Shown here piece after piece: positions 56,561 through 64,000 of a stretch of DNA of 64,000 bases. The position numbers and the translations under genes are program-made. The notes beneath the pieces were generated by a model, which saw only the letters and a program-made list of their open reading frames with translations, was not told the origin of the DNA and did not search any database. Source of the stretch: Sphingomonadales bacterium (GTDB lineage: Bacteria > Pseudomonadota > Alphaproteobacteria > Sphingomonadales > Sphingomonadaceae); assembly GCA_004173185.1 (NCBI GenBank), contig SEFZ01000013.1, positions 1 through 64,000 on the forward strand, read 5' to 3'. Positions within the stretch are counted from its first letter, which is position 1. Each line of letters begins with the position of its first letter.

Positions 56561-56725
56561 ATGATCGAACATGATCAGGAATATTACGCCAGACGCGCGC
56601 GCCAGGAGCGTGACAGCGCCGAGCGCACCGAAGACAGCATCGCCCGGCGCGTCCATCAGGAGATGGCCGATCGCTATGCCGCGCGGCTGAAAGAGCCGGT
56701 GCTTGCGCAGCAGGTTTCCGCTTAA
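56561..56725 (+). CDS. Small charged hypothetical protein, 54 residues
   Basis: ATG 56561 with ACGGAG upstream. Encodes MIEHDQEYYARRARQERDSA, then ERTEDSIARRVHQEMADRYA and ARLKEPVLAQQVSA: helical, rich in Arg and Glu. Its stop overlaps the convergent murI stop. Small YYARRA-type proteins of this kind occur widely in sphingomonads as I recall, but have no known role. Cytoplasmic. Confidence 0.6.
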   Translation: MIEHDQEYYARRARQERDSAERTEDSIARRVHQEMADRYAARLKEPVLAQQVSA

Positions 56726-57519
56726 AGCGATTCGATCCGGCTCAGACCGTAGCGCGCGAGCGCGGGCGCCAATGCGTCCGTCTCGGCGTCGCGGCGGGTG
56801 AAGACCGCGCGGCCTTCGGGCTTTTCCTCCGGCCAATCCTGACCTTCGGTAAGGTGCGCCACGCGGCGTGCGATGCCGGGGCCGCCATCGACGAATTTCA
56901 CCGGATGCGGCGCGGCGGCGGCGAGTTCGGCCTCCAGCAGCGGGAAATGGGTGCAGGCGTTGACGATCACGTCGAGCCGCTCGCCGCCCGGCTGACCGAA
57001 CAGGCCGGCAAGGACTGCGCGGAGACGATCTGGCGCGGGTGCGTGTCCGGCCAATGCGCGCTCGGCGAGCTCTACGAGTTCGGCGGAGCCATGACGAAGC
57101 ACGAGGCAATCGTCCGCGAAGCGCGCGGTGAGATCATCGACATAAGGCTGGCGAACGGTCGCCTCGGTGCCCAGCACGCCGATCACCCGCGTCTGGCTGA
57201 GCGCAGCGGCGGGCCGAATCGCAGGCACGGTGCCGACGATTGGCACATCGAGCGCGGCGCGGACGTGCTGGAGCGCGATCGTCGAAGCGGTGTTGCAGGC
57301 TATGACGATCAGGCGGGGATCGTAGCGCTCGGCAAGGCGGCCCAGCAAAGCGGGGACGCGCGCGGCGATCTCGGCTTCGCTGCGGGTGCCATAAGGGAAG
57401 CCCGCCGAGTCGGCGACATAGACGATGGGCGCCTGGGGCAGCAGCGCGGCAGTGGGCGCGAGCACCGAAAGTCCGCCGACGCCGGAATCGAAGAACAGGA
57501 TCGGGCGGGTGTCGGGCAT
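56722..57519 (-). CDS. murI: Glutamate racemase
   Basis: 265 aa. LFFDSGVGGLSVL, VIACNTASTIAL (first catalytic Cys) and VNACTHFPLLEAEL (second Cys), with GTEATVRQPYV between. Makes D-glutamate for peptidoglycan. Divergent from plsY across 71 bases. Confidence 0.96.
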   Translation of the reverse strand: MPDTRPILFFDSGVGGLSVLAPTAALLPQAPIVYVADSAGFPYGTRSEAEIAARVPALLGRLAERYDPRLIVIACNTASTIALQHVRAALDVPIVGTVPAIRPAAALSQTRVIGVLGTEATVRQPYVDDLTARFADDCLVLRHGSAELVELAERALAGHAPAPDRLRAVLAGLFGQPGGERLDVIVNACTHFPLLEAELAAAAPHPVKFVDGGPGIARRVAHLTEGQDWPEEKPEGRAVFTRRDAETDALAPALARYGLSRIESL

Positions 57520-57590
57520 GGGCCTCGCGTGATCGAGATTATTGCGCCCGCTTACGGGAGAGCCTAGCTTGCGCGCAAGAAGGGGGCCGA

Positions 57591-58202
57591 GTGCAAAGCG
57601 AAATCCTGTGGGGGGCTCCGGCCGCCGCGATCATCCTTGGATACCTGCTCGGCTCGATCCCGTTCGGGGTGCTGCTGACCCGGATGGCGGGCGCGGGCGA
57701 TCTGCGCACGATCGGCTCGGGCAATATCGGCGCGACCAACGTGCTGCGCACTGGCCGCAAGGGGCTGGCGGCGGCGACGTTGCTGCTCGATCTCGCCAAG
57801 GGTGCGGCGGCGGTGCTGCTCGCCGAATGGCTGTTTCCGGGCACCGCGATGCTGGGCGGCATGGCGGCGTTCCTGGGGCATTGCTATCCCGTCTGGCTCA
57901 AATTCAAGGGCGGCAAGGGCGTGGCGACGATGATGGGCATCGTGCTGGCGCTGCACTGGCCTTCGGGGCTGGTATATGCCGTGATCTGGCTGGGCGTGCT
58001 CGGGGCTGTGCGGGTGTCTTCGCTCGCCGGGATGGCTGCGGCGGTGAGTGCGCCGGTGAGCGCGGCGTATTTCGGGCGGATCGATATCGTGCTGCTGCTG
58101 CTCGCCATGGCACTGATCGTGATGTGGAAGCATCGCGAGAATATCGCTCGGCTGCTGAGCGGGACTGAACCCCGGATCGGCGGCAGCAAGAAGGATGGCT
58201 GA
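57591..58202 (+). CDS. plsY: Acyl-phosphate:glycerol-3-phosphate acyltransferase
   Basis: 203 aa from GTG 57591. Membrane protein with the three PlsY motifs: GYLLGSIPFGVLL, GSGNIGATNVLRTGRKG, and the second motif GHCYPVWLKFKGGKGVAT, plus a late MWKHRENIARLLSGTE. First acylation of glycerol-3-phosphate in phospholipid synthesis. Starts the plsY-dprA cluster. Confidence 0.96.
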   Translation: MQSEILWGAPAAAIILGYLLGSIPFGVLLTRMAGAGDLRTIGSGNIGATNVLRTGRKGLAAATLLLDLAKGAAAVLLAEWLFPGTAMLGGMAAFLGHCYPVWLKFKGGKGVATMMGIVLALHWPSGLVYAVIWLGVLGAVRVSSLAGMAAAVSAPVSAAYFGRIDIVLLLLAMALIVMWKHRENIARLLSGTEPRIGGSKKDG

Positions 58203-58222
58203 TCCGCGCGCAGCGCGAAGCT

Positions 58223-59299
58223 ATGAGTGATCCGCGCGAAGCGCGGCTGCGGCTGTTGCGCTCGGCGAATATCGGACCCGTTACCTATCGGCAGTTGATT
58301 GCGCGCTTCGGCAGTGCCGAGGCGGCGCTGGAGGCATTGCCGATGCTCGCCGCGCGAGGCGGCGGGCGCGCGCCACGGATCGCCGATGCGGGATATGTGC
58401 GGCGCGAGATTGCGGCGGTCGAGAGACTGGGCGCGCGCTATCTGTTTATCGGAGATGCGGAGTATCCGGCCTTGCTCGCCGAGACCGACAGCGCGCCGCC
58501 TGCATTGATCGTGCGGGGGCGCAGCGCGCTTCTGGCGCGGACCTGTGTGGCGATGGTCGGCGCGCGCAATGCTTCGGCTGCGGCGTGCCGGTTTGCGCGG
58601 CAATTGGCGTTGGGGTTGGCCGATGCCGAGGTGACGGTGGTTTCGGGGCTGGCGCGCGGGATCGACACTGCGGCGCATGTCGGATCGCTGCCGGGCACGG
58701 TGGGCGTGATCGCCAGCGGGATCGATATCGGCTTTCCTCCCGAGAATCGCGAACTTCAGGAGCGGGTCGCGACCGAAGGCTTGCTGGTCGCAGAACAGCC
58801 GCCGGGGACCGAGCCGCTGGCGCGCTTCTTCCCTTCGCGCAACCGGATCATCGCCGGACTGTCGCTGGGGACGGTGGTGGACGAGGCCGCGCCGAGGTCC
58901 GGTTCGCTGATTACCGCGCGGCTGGCGGCGGAGGCGGGGCGCGAAGTGATGGCGGTGCCCGGCTCTCCACTGGATCCGCGCGCGCAGGGCTGCAATTTGC
59001 TGATCCGCGAAGGCGCGACGCTGGTGCAGTCAGTGGACGACATTCTGGAGGCGATCCGCCCGATCGATGCGCGTGCGGTGCGCTCGCCGGTCAGCGGCTG
59101 GGGTGGTCCTCCGGCACAGGATGCCAGCGATAGCGAGCGGCGGAGCGTGGAGGGCTTGCTCGGCCCGGTGCCGGTACAGGTCGATGAATTGATCCGTCAG
59201 GCCGGGCTGGCCCCGGCGGTGGTGCAGACAGTGTTGCTCGAACTCGAACTGGGCGGGCGGCTGGAGCGGCATGCCGGTGGAAAAGTGAGTTTGGCATAA
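58223..59299 (+). CDS. dprA: DNA-processing protein DprA
   Basis: 358 aa. N-terminal SAM-like helices, then the Rossmann DNA-binding domain: CVAMVGARNASAAACRFARQ, VVSGLARGIDTAAH, FPSRNRIIAGLSLGTVVDEA and GREVMAVPGSPLDPRAQGCN, then a C-terminal winged helix (VDELIRQAGLAPAVVQTVLL). Loads RecA on incoming single-stranded DNA in transformation. The cluster plsY-dprA upstream of topA is the usual order in alphaproteobacteria. Confidence 0.95.
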   Translation: MSDPREARLRLLRSANIGPVTYRQLIARFGSAEAALEALPMLAARGGGRAPRIADAGYVRREIAAVERLGARYLFIGDAEYPALLAETDSAPPALIVRGRSALLARTCVAMVGARNASAAACRFARQLALGLADAEVTVVSGLARGIDTAAHVGSLPGTVGVIASGIDIGFPPENRELQERVATEGLLVAEQPPGTEPLARFFPSRNRIIAGLSLGTVVDEAAPRSGSLITARLAAEAGREVMAVPGSPLDPRAQGCNLLIREGATLVQSVDDILEAIRPIDARAVRSPVSGWGGPPAQDASDSERRSVEGLLGPVPVQVDELIRQAGLAPAVVQTVLLELELGGRLERHAGGKVSLA

Positions 59300-59403
59300 G
59301 ACTTGGCATAAGGGGTGGCCACGTAACGAATTCGCGCCACGGGGCTGGCATGTCCTCTGCCCGTCCCTACATCCCGGCGAAACCTTCCCCCCGGAGAATC
59401 CCC

Positions 59404-60294
59404 ATGGCCGACGCACCCGATCCCGCCAACAATCAGCCCGCCGGCTATGTGCCCGCCAAGGTCTGGACGTGGGAGGCGGGCAATGGCGGCCAGTTCGCCA
59501 ATATCAACCGTCCGACTTCCGGCGCGACGCACGACAAGGCGCTGCCCGTGGGCAAGCATCCGATCCAGCTTTATTCGCTCGGCACGCCGAACGGCCAGAA
59601 GGTGACGATCCTGCTCGAGGAACTGATCGCCGCGGGCCATGCGGGTGCCGAATATGATGCCTGGAAGATCAATATCGGCGAAGGCGATCAGTTTGGCAGC
59701 GGCTTTGTTTCGATCAATCCGAACTCGAAGATTCCGGCGATGGTTGATCGCTCGGTCGATCCGGCGATCAGCGTGTTCGAAAGCGGCGCGATCCTGATCT
59801 ACCTCGCCGAGAAGTTCGGGGCGTTCCTGCCGACCGATCCGGCGGCGCGGGCGCGGACGATGAGCTGGCTGATGTGGCAGATGGGTTCGGCGCCGTTCCT
59901 GGGCGGCGGCTTCGGGCATTTCTTCGCTTATGCCCCGATCAAGATCCAATACGCGATCGATCGCTACACGATGGAGGTGAAACGCCAATATCATGTGCTC
60001 GACACGCATCTGGCCGAGCACCGTTTCCTTGCCGGCGACGAATATACGATCGCCGATATGGCGATCTGGCCCTGGTATGGCGGCGTGGCGCGCGGCGATG
60101 CCTATGGCGGCGCAGTCGAGTTCCTTGGCACGGCGGAATATACGCATGTCAGCCGCTGGGCCGATGAAGTCGCCGCGCGCGAGCCGGTGCAGCGCGGCCG
60201 GCTGGTCAATCGCGGCGCAGGCCCCGAGGACCAGCGCGTTCCCGAGCGGCACGATGCAGGTGACATCGACGTGGTGCGCGCACGGATGCGGTGA
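59404..60294 (+). CDS. yghU: Glutathione-dependent disulfide-bond oxidoreductase (YghU-like GST)
   Basis: 296 aa from ATG 59404, with GGAG upstream. N-terminal extension GGQFANINRPTSGATHDKAL, thioredoxin-fold domain PIQLYSLGTPNGQKVTILLE with the conserved Thr-Pro-Asn-Gly, KIPAMVDRS and FESGAILIYLAEKFG for glutathione, and a helical C-terminal GST domain (YTIADMAIWPWYGG). Nu-class YghU/YfcG-like enzyme. Inserted between dprA and topA. Confidence 0.92.
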   Translation: MADAPDPANNQPAGYVPAKVWTWEAGNGGQFANINRPTSGATHDKALPVGKHPIQLYSLGTPNGQKVTILLEELIAAGHAGAEYDAWKINIGEGDQFGSGFVSINPNSKIPAMVDRSVDPAISVFESGAILIYLAEKFGAFLPTDPAARARTMSWLMWQMGSAPFLGGGFGHFFAYAPIKIQYAIDRYTMEVKRQYHVLDTHLAEHRFLAGDEYTIADMAIWPWYGGVARGDAYGGAVEFLGTAEYTHVSRWADEVAAREPVQRGRLVNRGAGPEDQRVPERHDAGDIDVVRARMR

Positions 60295-60324
60295 TAGCCA
60301 ACCGGGCAAGGGGCTTCGCCCCGC

Positions 60325-61842
60325 TCAGTGCGGGCGATACTCCACCCGTGCCGTGCCTTCGGCCCATACCGGGAGGTACAGCCCCTGGCCCGCCGCCTTT
60401 AGTGCGCCGGTCGTAACCTTGCCGATCTCCGCCCGGATCAAGAAATCGCCGGTGCGCTTCTCGACGATGGCGCGCTGGACCTTGGCGAGCAGCTTCTGGA
60501 AATCGCGGGTGAAATTCTGGGTCAGCGCCTCTGCTACGCTCCCCGCGAGCGCCGGGCTGTTGGCGAGCTGGACGAGGATATCGCCACCGACGCCGTTGGT
60601 GTTGCCGCGTACCTCAAGATCGGTGAAGCTGACTTGCTGCGATCCGGGCTGGTTGACCGGCTTGGCGGATATCCACACCACGCCGCGCGTCACGGTGGCG
60701 CTTCCGGACGGGTTTGCGGCGAGGGTGATGCCCATCGCGATGCGTCCGCCCGTGGTGCCGTACGCGACGATCTTTTCGAACCGCGCCTCGACCGGTCCGA
60801 TGCCGGGCAGGTCGAACGGACGCTGGGCGCGTTTGGTGAGTGCCTTGAGCACGACGGGTTCGAGCTGCGCGTAATCGGCAATGACCGGGATGAAGAAGCG
60901 CAGTTGCGCGCCGTTGCGTTCGCGGGCCAGCGGCGGCAGCGCGGTGGGCTTTGGATCCTGTGGACGGGGCCCGACAAAGGTCTGGGTCTGCGCTTCCATG
61001 CCGAGGCGCATGCGCAGGCGATTGCCCGAAAGCGAATAGCCGCCATAGCTCAGCCGCTGGGGCGTTATCCGCATCCATACCGGGGGGTTGGTCTCATTGA
61101 GTTCGAGCGAGGTGAAGCTCTGGCGCCAAGCCTCGTTCACGCGGGCGCGGACGTCGAGCTTGGCGATTTCGCGCGGCAAAGTGCGCTCCAGATCGCGGAC
61201 GATCGGCTGGAGCCTGGCGTCGGCCTGGTCGGTGAACGTGATGCGCTGGCCGAGAAAGTCGATGCCCGGCGGTGCGGTCCAGCCATAGGTCAGGCGCACG
61301 GTGGCGGTGGCGGTCCAGTCTTCGTGGAAGGTCAGCCGTACCCGCGCATGGGCCATGGCTGCGCCGGTCGCGGTCTCGCCCTTCAGGATGCCGCCGACGT
61401 TGCGGGCGGCAATGTTAGCCTGGATCGGGATATCGGCGATGATGTCTTCGCCTTCGCCGCGAAGCCGGATCGCGCCGCGCGTGACCGTGCCGGTGACGTT
61501 GCAGCCGATATCGGGAGTGACCTTGAGATCCTTTTTGAACAGCCGCACGCGGCGGGCGGCGACGCATTTGTCGAAATGCTTGTCGATCGTCCAGAGCGTG
61601 CGCGGGATGGCGCGCTCCAGCGCTTGCGACAGGGCGGTGGTGTCGGTTTCCAGGGGCACGGCGATCACCGAGGGCTGGCTGGAAGCTTCGATGGCATCGT
61701 TGACGCGGGGCGGCGGCTGGACTGCGGTGTCGCGCGATTGCCAGATGATCCAGGCGATGCCGACGAGCAAGATGACGAGCGCCCCAGCGATGATCGCGAG
61801 GCGGCGGCGAAAAAAGCGCGGTTTTGGAACGTCAGCGGACAC
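60325..61842 (-). CDS. DUF4403-family membrane-anchored protein
   Basis: 505 aa from GTG 61842 with AAGGGA upstream; upstream ATG starts would run into the topA promoter region. One N-terminal membrane helix (AIIAGALVILLVGIAWIIW), then a long beta-rich periplasmic region with repeated tubular-lipid-binding-like units, e.g. IAVPLETDTTALSQALERAI, WTATATVRLTYGWTAPPGID and a second repeat near VDISAKPV-type strands. This matches the DUF4403 family I recall. Function unknown; lipid binding is speculative. Confidence 0.75.
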   Translation of the reverse strand: MSADVPKPRFFRRRLAIIAGALVILLVGIAWIIWQSRDTAVQPPPRVNDAIEASSQPSVIAVPLETDTTALSQALERAIPRTLWTIDKHFDKCVAARRVRLFKKDLKVTPDIGCNVTGTVTRGAIRLRGEGEDIIADIPIQANIAARNVGGILKGETATGAAMAHARVRLTFHEDWTATATVRLTYGWTAPPGIDFLGQRITFTDQADARLQPIVRDLERTLPREIAKLDVRARVNEAWRQSFTSLELNETNPPVWMRITPQRLSYGGYSLSGNRLRMRLGMEAQTQTFVGPRPQDPKPTALPPLARERNGAQLRFFIPVIADYAQLEPVVLKALTKRAQRPFDLPGIGPVEARFEKIVAYGTTGGRIAMGITLAANPSGSATVTRGVVWISAKPVNQPGSQQVSFTDLEVRGNTNGVGGDILVQLANSPALAGSVAEALTQNFTRDFQKLLAKVQRAIVEKRTGDFLIRAEIGKVTTGALKAAGQGLYLPVWAEGTARVEYRPH

Positions 61843-61964
61843 GGGTTGGTCCCTTAAAGGGTGCCTGCGGGTCCAGGCCGGATACGTGGCGATTACGCAT
61901 CGATGCGGCAAGTGTTCCTTGTCAGCACTACCTGCCGCTTGACGGACCCTAAATCCACCCCCCA

Positions 61965-61984
61965 CCTTACGCGTACACGTAAGG
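61965..61984. promoter_or_regulatory. topA: Palindrome in the topA leader
   Basis: CCTTACGCGTACACGTAAGG is a 20-base inverted repeat with one mismatched pair, 14 bases upstream of the topA ATG. In RNA it could fold into a hairpin hiding the AAGG that is the only Shine-Dalgarno-like sequence; in DNA it could be an operator. CTTGAC at 61938-61943 may be the -35 element. Confidence 0.45.
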
Positions 61985-61998
61985 ACCACTAAAACCCC

Positions 61999-64000
61999 AT
62001 GCAGCTTGTCATCGTAGAATCACCCGCCAAGGCGAAGACCATCGAGAAATACCTCGGCAAGGACTATCGCGTCCTCGCTTCCTACGGCCATGTCCGCGAT
62101 CTGCCGGCCAAGGACGGTTCGGTGAATCCGGACGACGGCTTCGCGATGGAATGGGAGGCCTATGCCGACAAGGGCAAGCAGCTCAAGGCGATCACCGATC
62201 TCGCCAAGACTGCCGATCGTCTGATCCTCGCGACCGATCCGGATCGCGAGGGCGAGGCGATTAGCTGGCATGTCCAGGAAGTGCTGCGGCTCAAAAAGGC
62301 GCTGCCGAAAGAGGTCGAGCGCGTTACCTTTAACGCGATCACCAAGCCCGCGATCCTGACCGCGATGCAGCATCCGCGTGAGTTGGATACCGATCTGATC
62401 GACGCCTATCGCGCGCGCCGTGCGCTCGATTACCTCGTCGGCTTCACACTCTCGCCGGTGCTGTGGCGCAAGCTTCCCGGCGCCAAGTCGGCCGGGCGCG
62501 TGCAATCGGTCGCGTTGCGGCTGATCGTGGAGCGCGAGCGCGAGATCGAAGGCTTCAAGCCCCAGGAATATTGGTCGGTCACTGCCGATATGGAGCAGGA
62601 CGGCACGAGCTTTGTCAGCCGGCTGGTCAAATATAAAAGCGAGAAGATCGATCGCCTGACGATCGGCGATGGCAAGACCGCCGAAGCCGCGAAGCTGGCC
62701 GTCGAGCAGGGGCGTTTCTCGGTCGTCTCGGTCGAGACCAAGCCGGCGATGCGCAACCCGCCGCCGCCCTTCACCACCTCGACGCTGCAACAGGAAGCCG
62801 CGCGCAAGCTCGGCTTCTCGGCCAGCCACACGATGCGGATCGCGCAAGGTCTCTACGAGGACGGCGCGATCACGTACATGCGTACCGATGGCGTGCAGAT
62901 GGATGGCGATGCGATCCAGGAAGCCCGCAAGGCCGTCGTGAACCGCTATGATGGGCATTATGTCCCTGAAAAACCGCGCCAATATACGGCTAAGGCCAAG
63001 AATGCACAGGAAGCGCATGAGGCGATCCGCCCGACCGATTTCAGCAAGGATCAATATGGCGGCGGCGATCATGCGCGGCTGTACGATCTGATCTGGAAGC
63101 GCGCGCTGGCGAGCCAGATGGCGAGCGCTCGCATGGAGCGCACCTCGATCGACATGGAGGATGCGACCGGCCAGCACGGTCTGCGCGCTACCGGCCAGGT
63201 CGTGCTCTTCCCCGGCTATCTCGCGCTCTACGAAGAAGGCCGCGACGATGAGGCGGACGAGGATTCGCGCCGCCTGCCCAAGCTCTCCGAAGGCGCGACG
63301 CCCGCGAAGCTTCGGTCATTCAGGTGCTCAAGGACCGTTCCTATGTGCGCATCGAGAAGAACCGCTTCTTCGCGGAGGAAAGCGGCCGATTGCTGACGGC
63401 GTTCCTCGAGCGCTTCTTCGAGCGCTATGTGAATTACGATTACACCGCCGGTCTGGAAGAAGAACTGGACGAAGTATCGGGCGGCCGCGCGCAGTGGCAG
63501 GCGGTGCTTGAGGCGTTCTGGAAGGACTTCAAGCCGCGCACGGCGGACGTGATGGAGCAGAAGCCGTCGGAGATCACCGCCGCGCTCGATCAGTTCCTCG
63601 CGCCCTATCTGTTCCCGCCCAACGCCGATGGCAGCGATCCGCGGCTTTGCCCGAATTGCGGCGAGGGTCAGCTTGCGCTGCGCGGCGGGCGCTTTGGCGC
63701 GTTCGTGGCGTGCTCCAACTATCCCGAGTGCAAATATACGCGCCGCTTCGCCCAGCCGGGTGGAGAGAGTGGCGAGGACACCGGCCCGCAGGTGCTCGGC
63801 GTCGACCCCGAAACCAATTTGCCGGTCGAGCGCAAATCGGGGCGGTTCGGGCCGTATATCCAGCTGGGCGAGGGCGCCGAGGCCAAACGGTCTTCGATCC
63901 CCAAGGATGTCGAGATGGATCTGGAGATGGCGCTCAAGCTGCTGAGCCTGCCGCGCACCGTTGGCACCCATCCCGAGAGCGGCGAGCCGATCACGGCGTC
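61999..64000 (+). pseudogene. topA: DNA topoisomerase I, internally deleted and frameshifted (3' end outside window)
   Basis: The frame from 61999 has the Toprim domain (MQLVIVESPAKAKTIEKYLG, DREGEAISWH) and the catalytic Tyr293 in ITYMRTDG, then runs out of frame at about 63310 and stops at 63396. The frame resumes at 63309 with SVIQVLKDRSYVRIEKNRFF and LTAFLERFFERYVNYDYTAG, open to the window edge with a C-terminal zinc finger CPNCGEGQ / CSNYPECKYTR. The block normally between, ending GIGRPSTYA, is absent. The junction reads AAGCTT. Either a real mutation or an assembly/cloning error; topA is usually essential. Confidence 0.85.

Noticed and set aside
59197..60309. A 370-codon minus-strand frame opposite yghU
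   Set aside because: The plus-strand product matches YghU along its length; the antisense frame has no recognisable domain.

Overview
The window is a contiguous stretch of a GC-rich alphaproteobacterial chromosome. The gene content points to the order Sphingomonadales, most likely Sphingomonas or a close relative: sdhCDA, phhA, plsY-dprA-topA, rpiB-glyA-nrdR, 5-aminolevulinate synthase (C4 haem route), many secreted peptidases and hydrolases, TonB-dependent and NodT-type outer membrane proteins, and scattered TCATCCCGGC/GCCGGGATGA hairpin repeats. There is no phage, IS element, integrase or CRISPR array. The region is mostly core chromosome with small accessory islands.

Layout. 1-3.3 kb: a partial membrane protein, a C13 (caspase-fold) secreted peptidase, and a copper amine oxidase split over two secreted proteins. 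3.3-5.9 kb: sdhC-sdhD-sdhA without an adjacent sdhB. 6.1-8.9 kb: two tandem soluble chemoreceptors with nearly identical signalling domains. 9-15 kb: SDR dehydrogenase, prmA, phhA, a lipase-like hydrolase, a glycerophosphodiesterase, and an XdhC/MobA-like pair. 15.2-20 kb: a MacA-MacB-NodT efflux operon. 20-31 kb: acs, a secreted M13 peptidase, a POT peptide transporter, a nitroreductase, a short GntR regulator with a signal peptidase I, an acyl-CoA dehydrogenase and tsaC. 31-38 kb: msrA, galE, a PAP2 phosphatase, a ZnuD-like TonB receptor with a small Cys/His protein and a Zur-like box, tRNA-Lys overlapping folK, and udgB. 38-41.3 kb: the agmatine-to-putrescine genes aguB and aguA, then a VapBC-type toxin-antitoxin pair. 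41.3-46.5 kb: three secreted hydrolases (M28, CE15-like, S9). 46.7-50.5 kb: rpsD, trmJ, nrdR, glyA, rpiB. 50.5-56.7 kb: repeat lipoproteins, cspA coupled to a LytTR membrane regulator, btaAB (betaine lipids), hemA. 56.7-64 kb: murI, plsY, dprA, a yghU-type GST, a DUF4403 protein and topA.

Most unusual points. (1) The antitoxin at 40504-40932 appears to fuse an N-terminal domain resembling DUF7662 to the C-terminal half of a VapB antitoxin. It is translationally coupled to a VapC PIN toxin, and its promoter carries a perfect palindrome in the -35/-10 spacer. (2) topA lacks an internal conserved block and is frameshifted at 63307-63312. (3) A copper amine oxidase is split into two separately exported polypeptides with the active-site residues kept. 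(4) folK terminates inside tRNA-Lys. (5) A Zur-like box precedes a His-rich zinc receptor operon. Family names come from recognition by eye; no database search was run.
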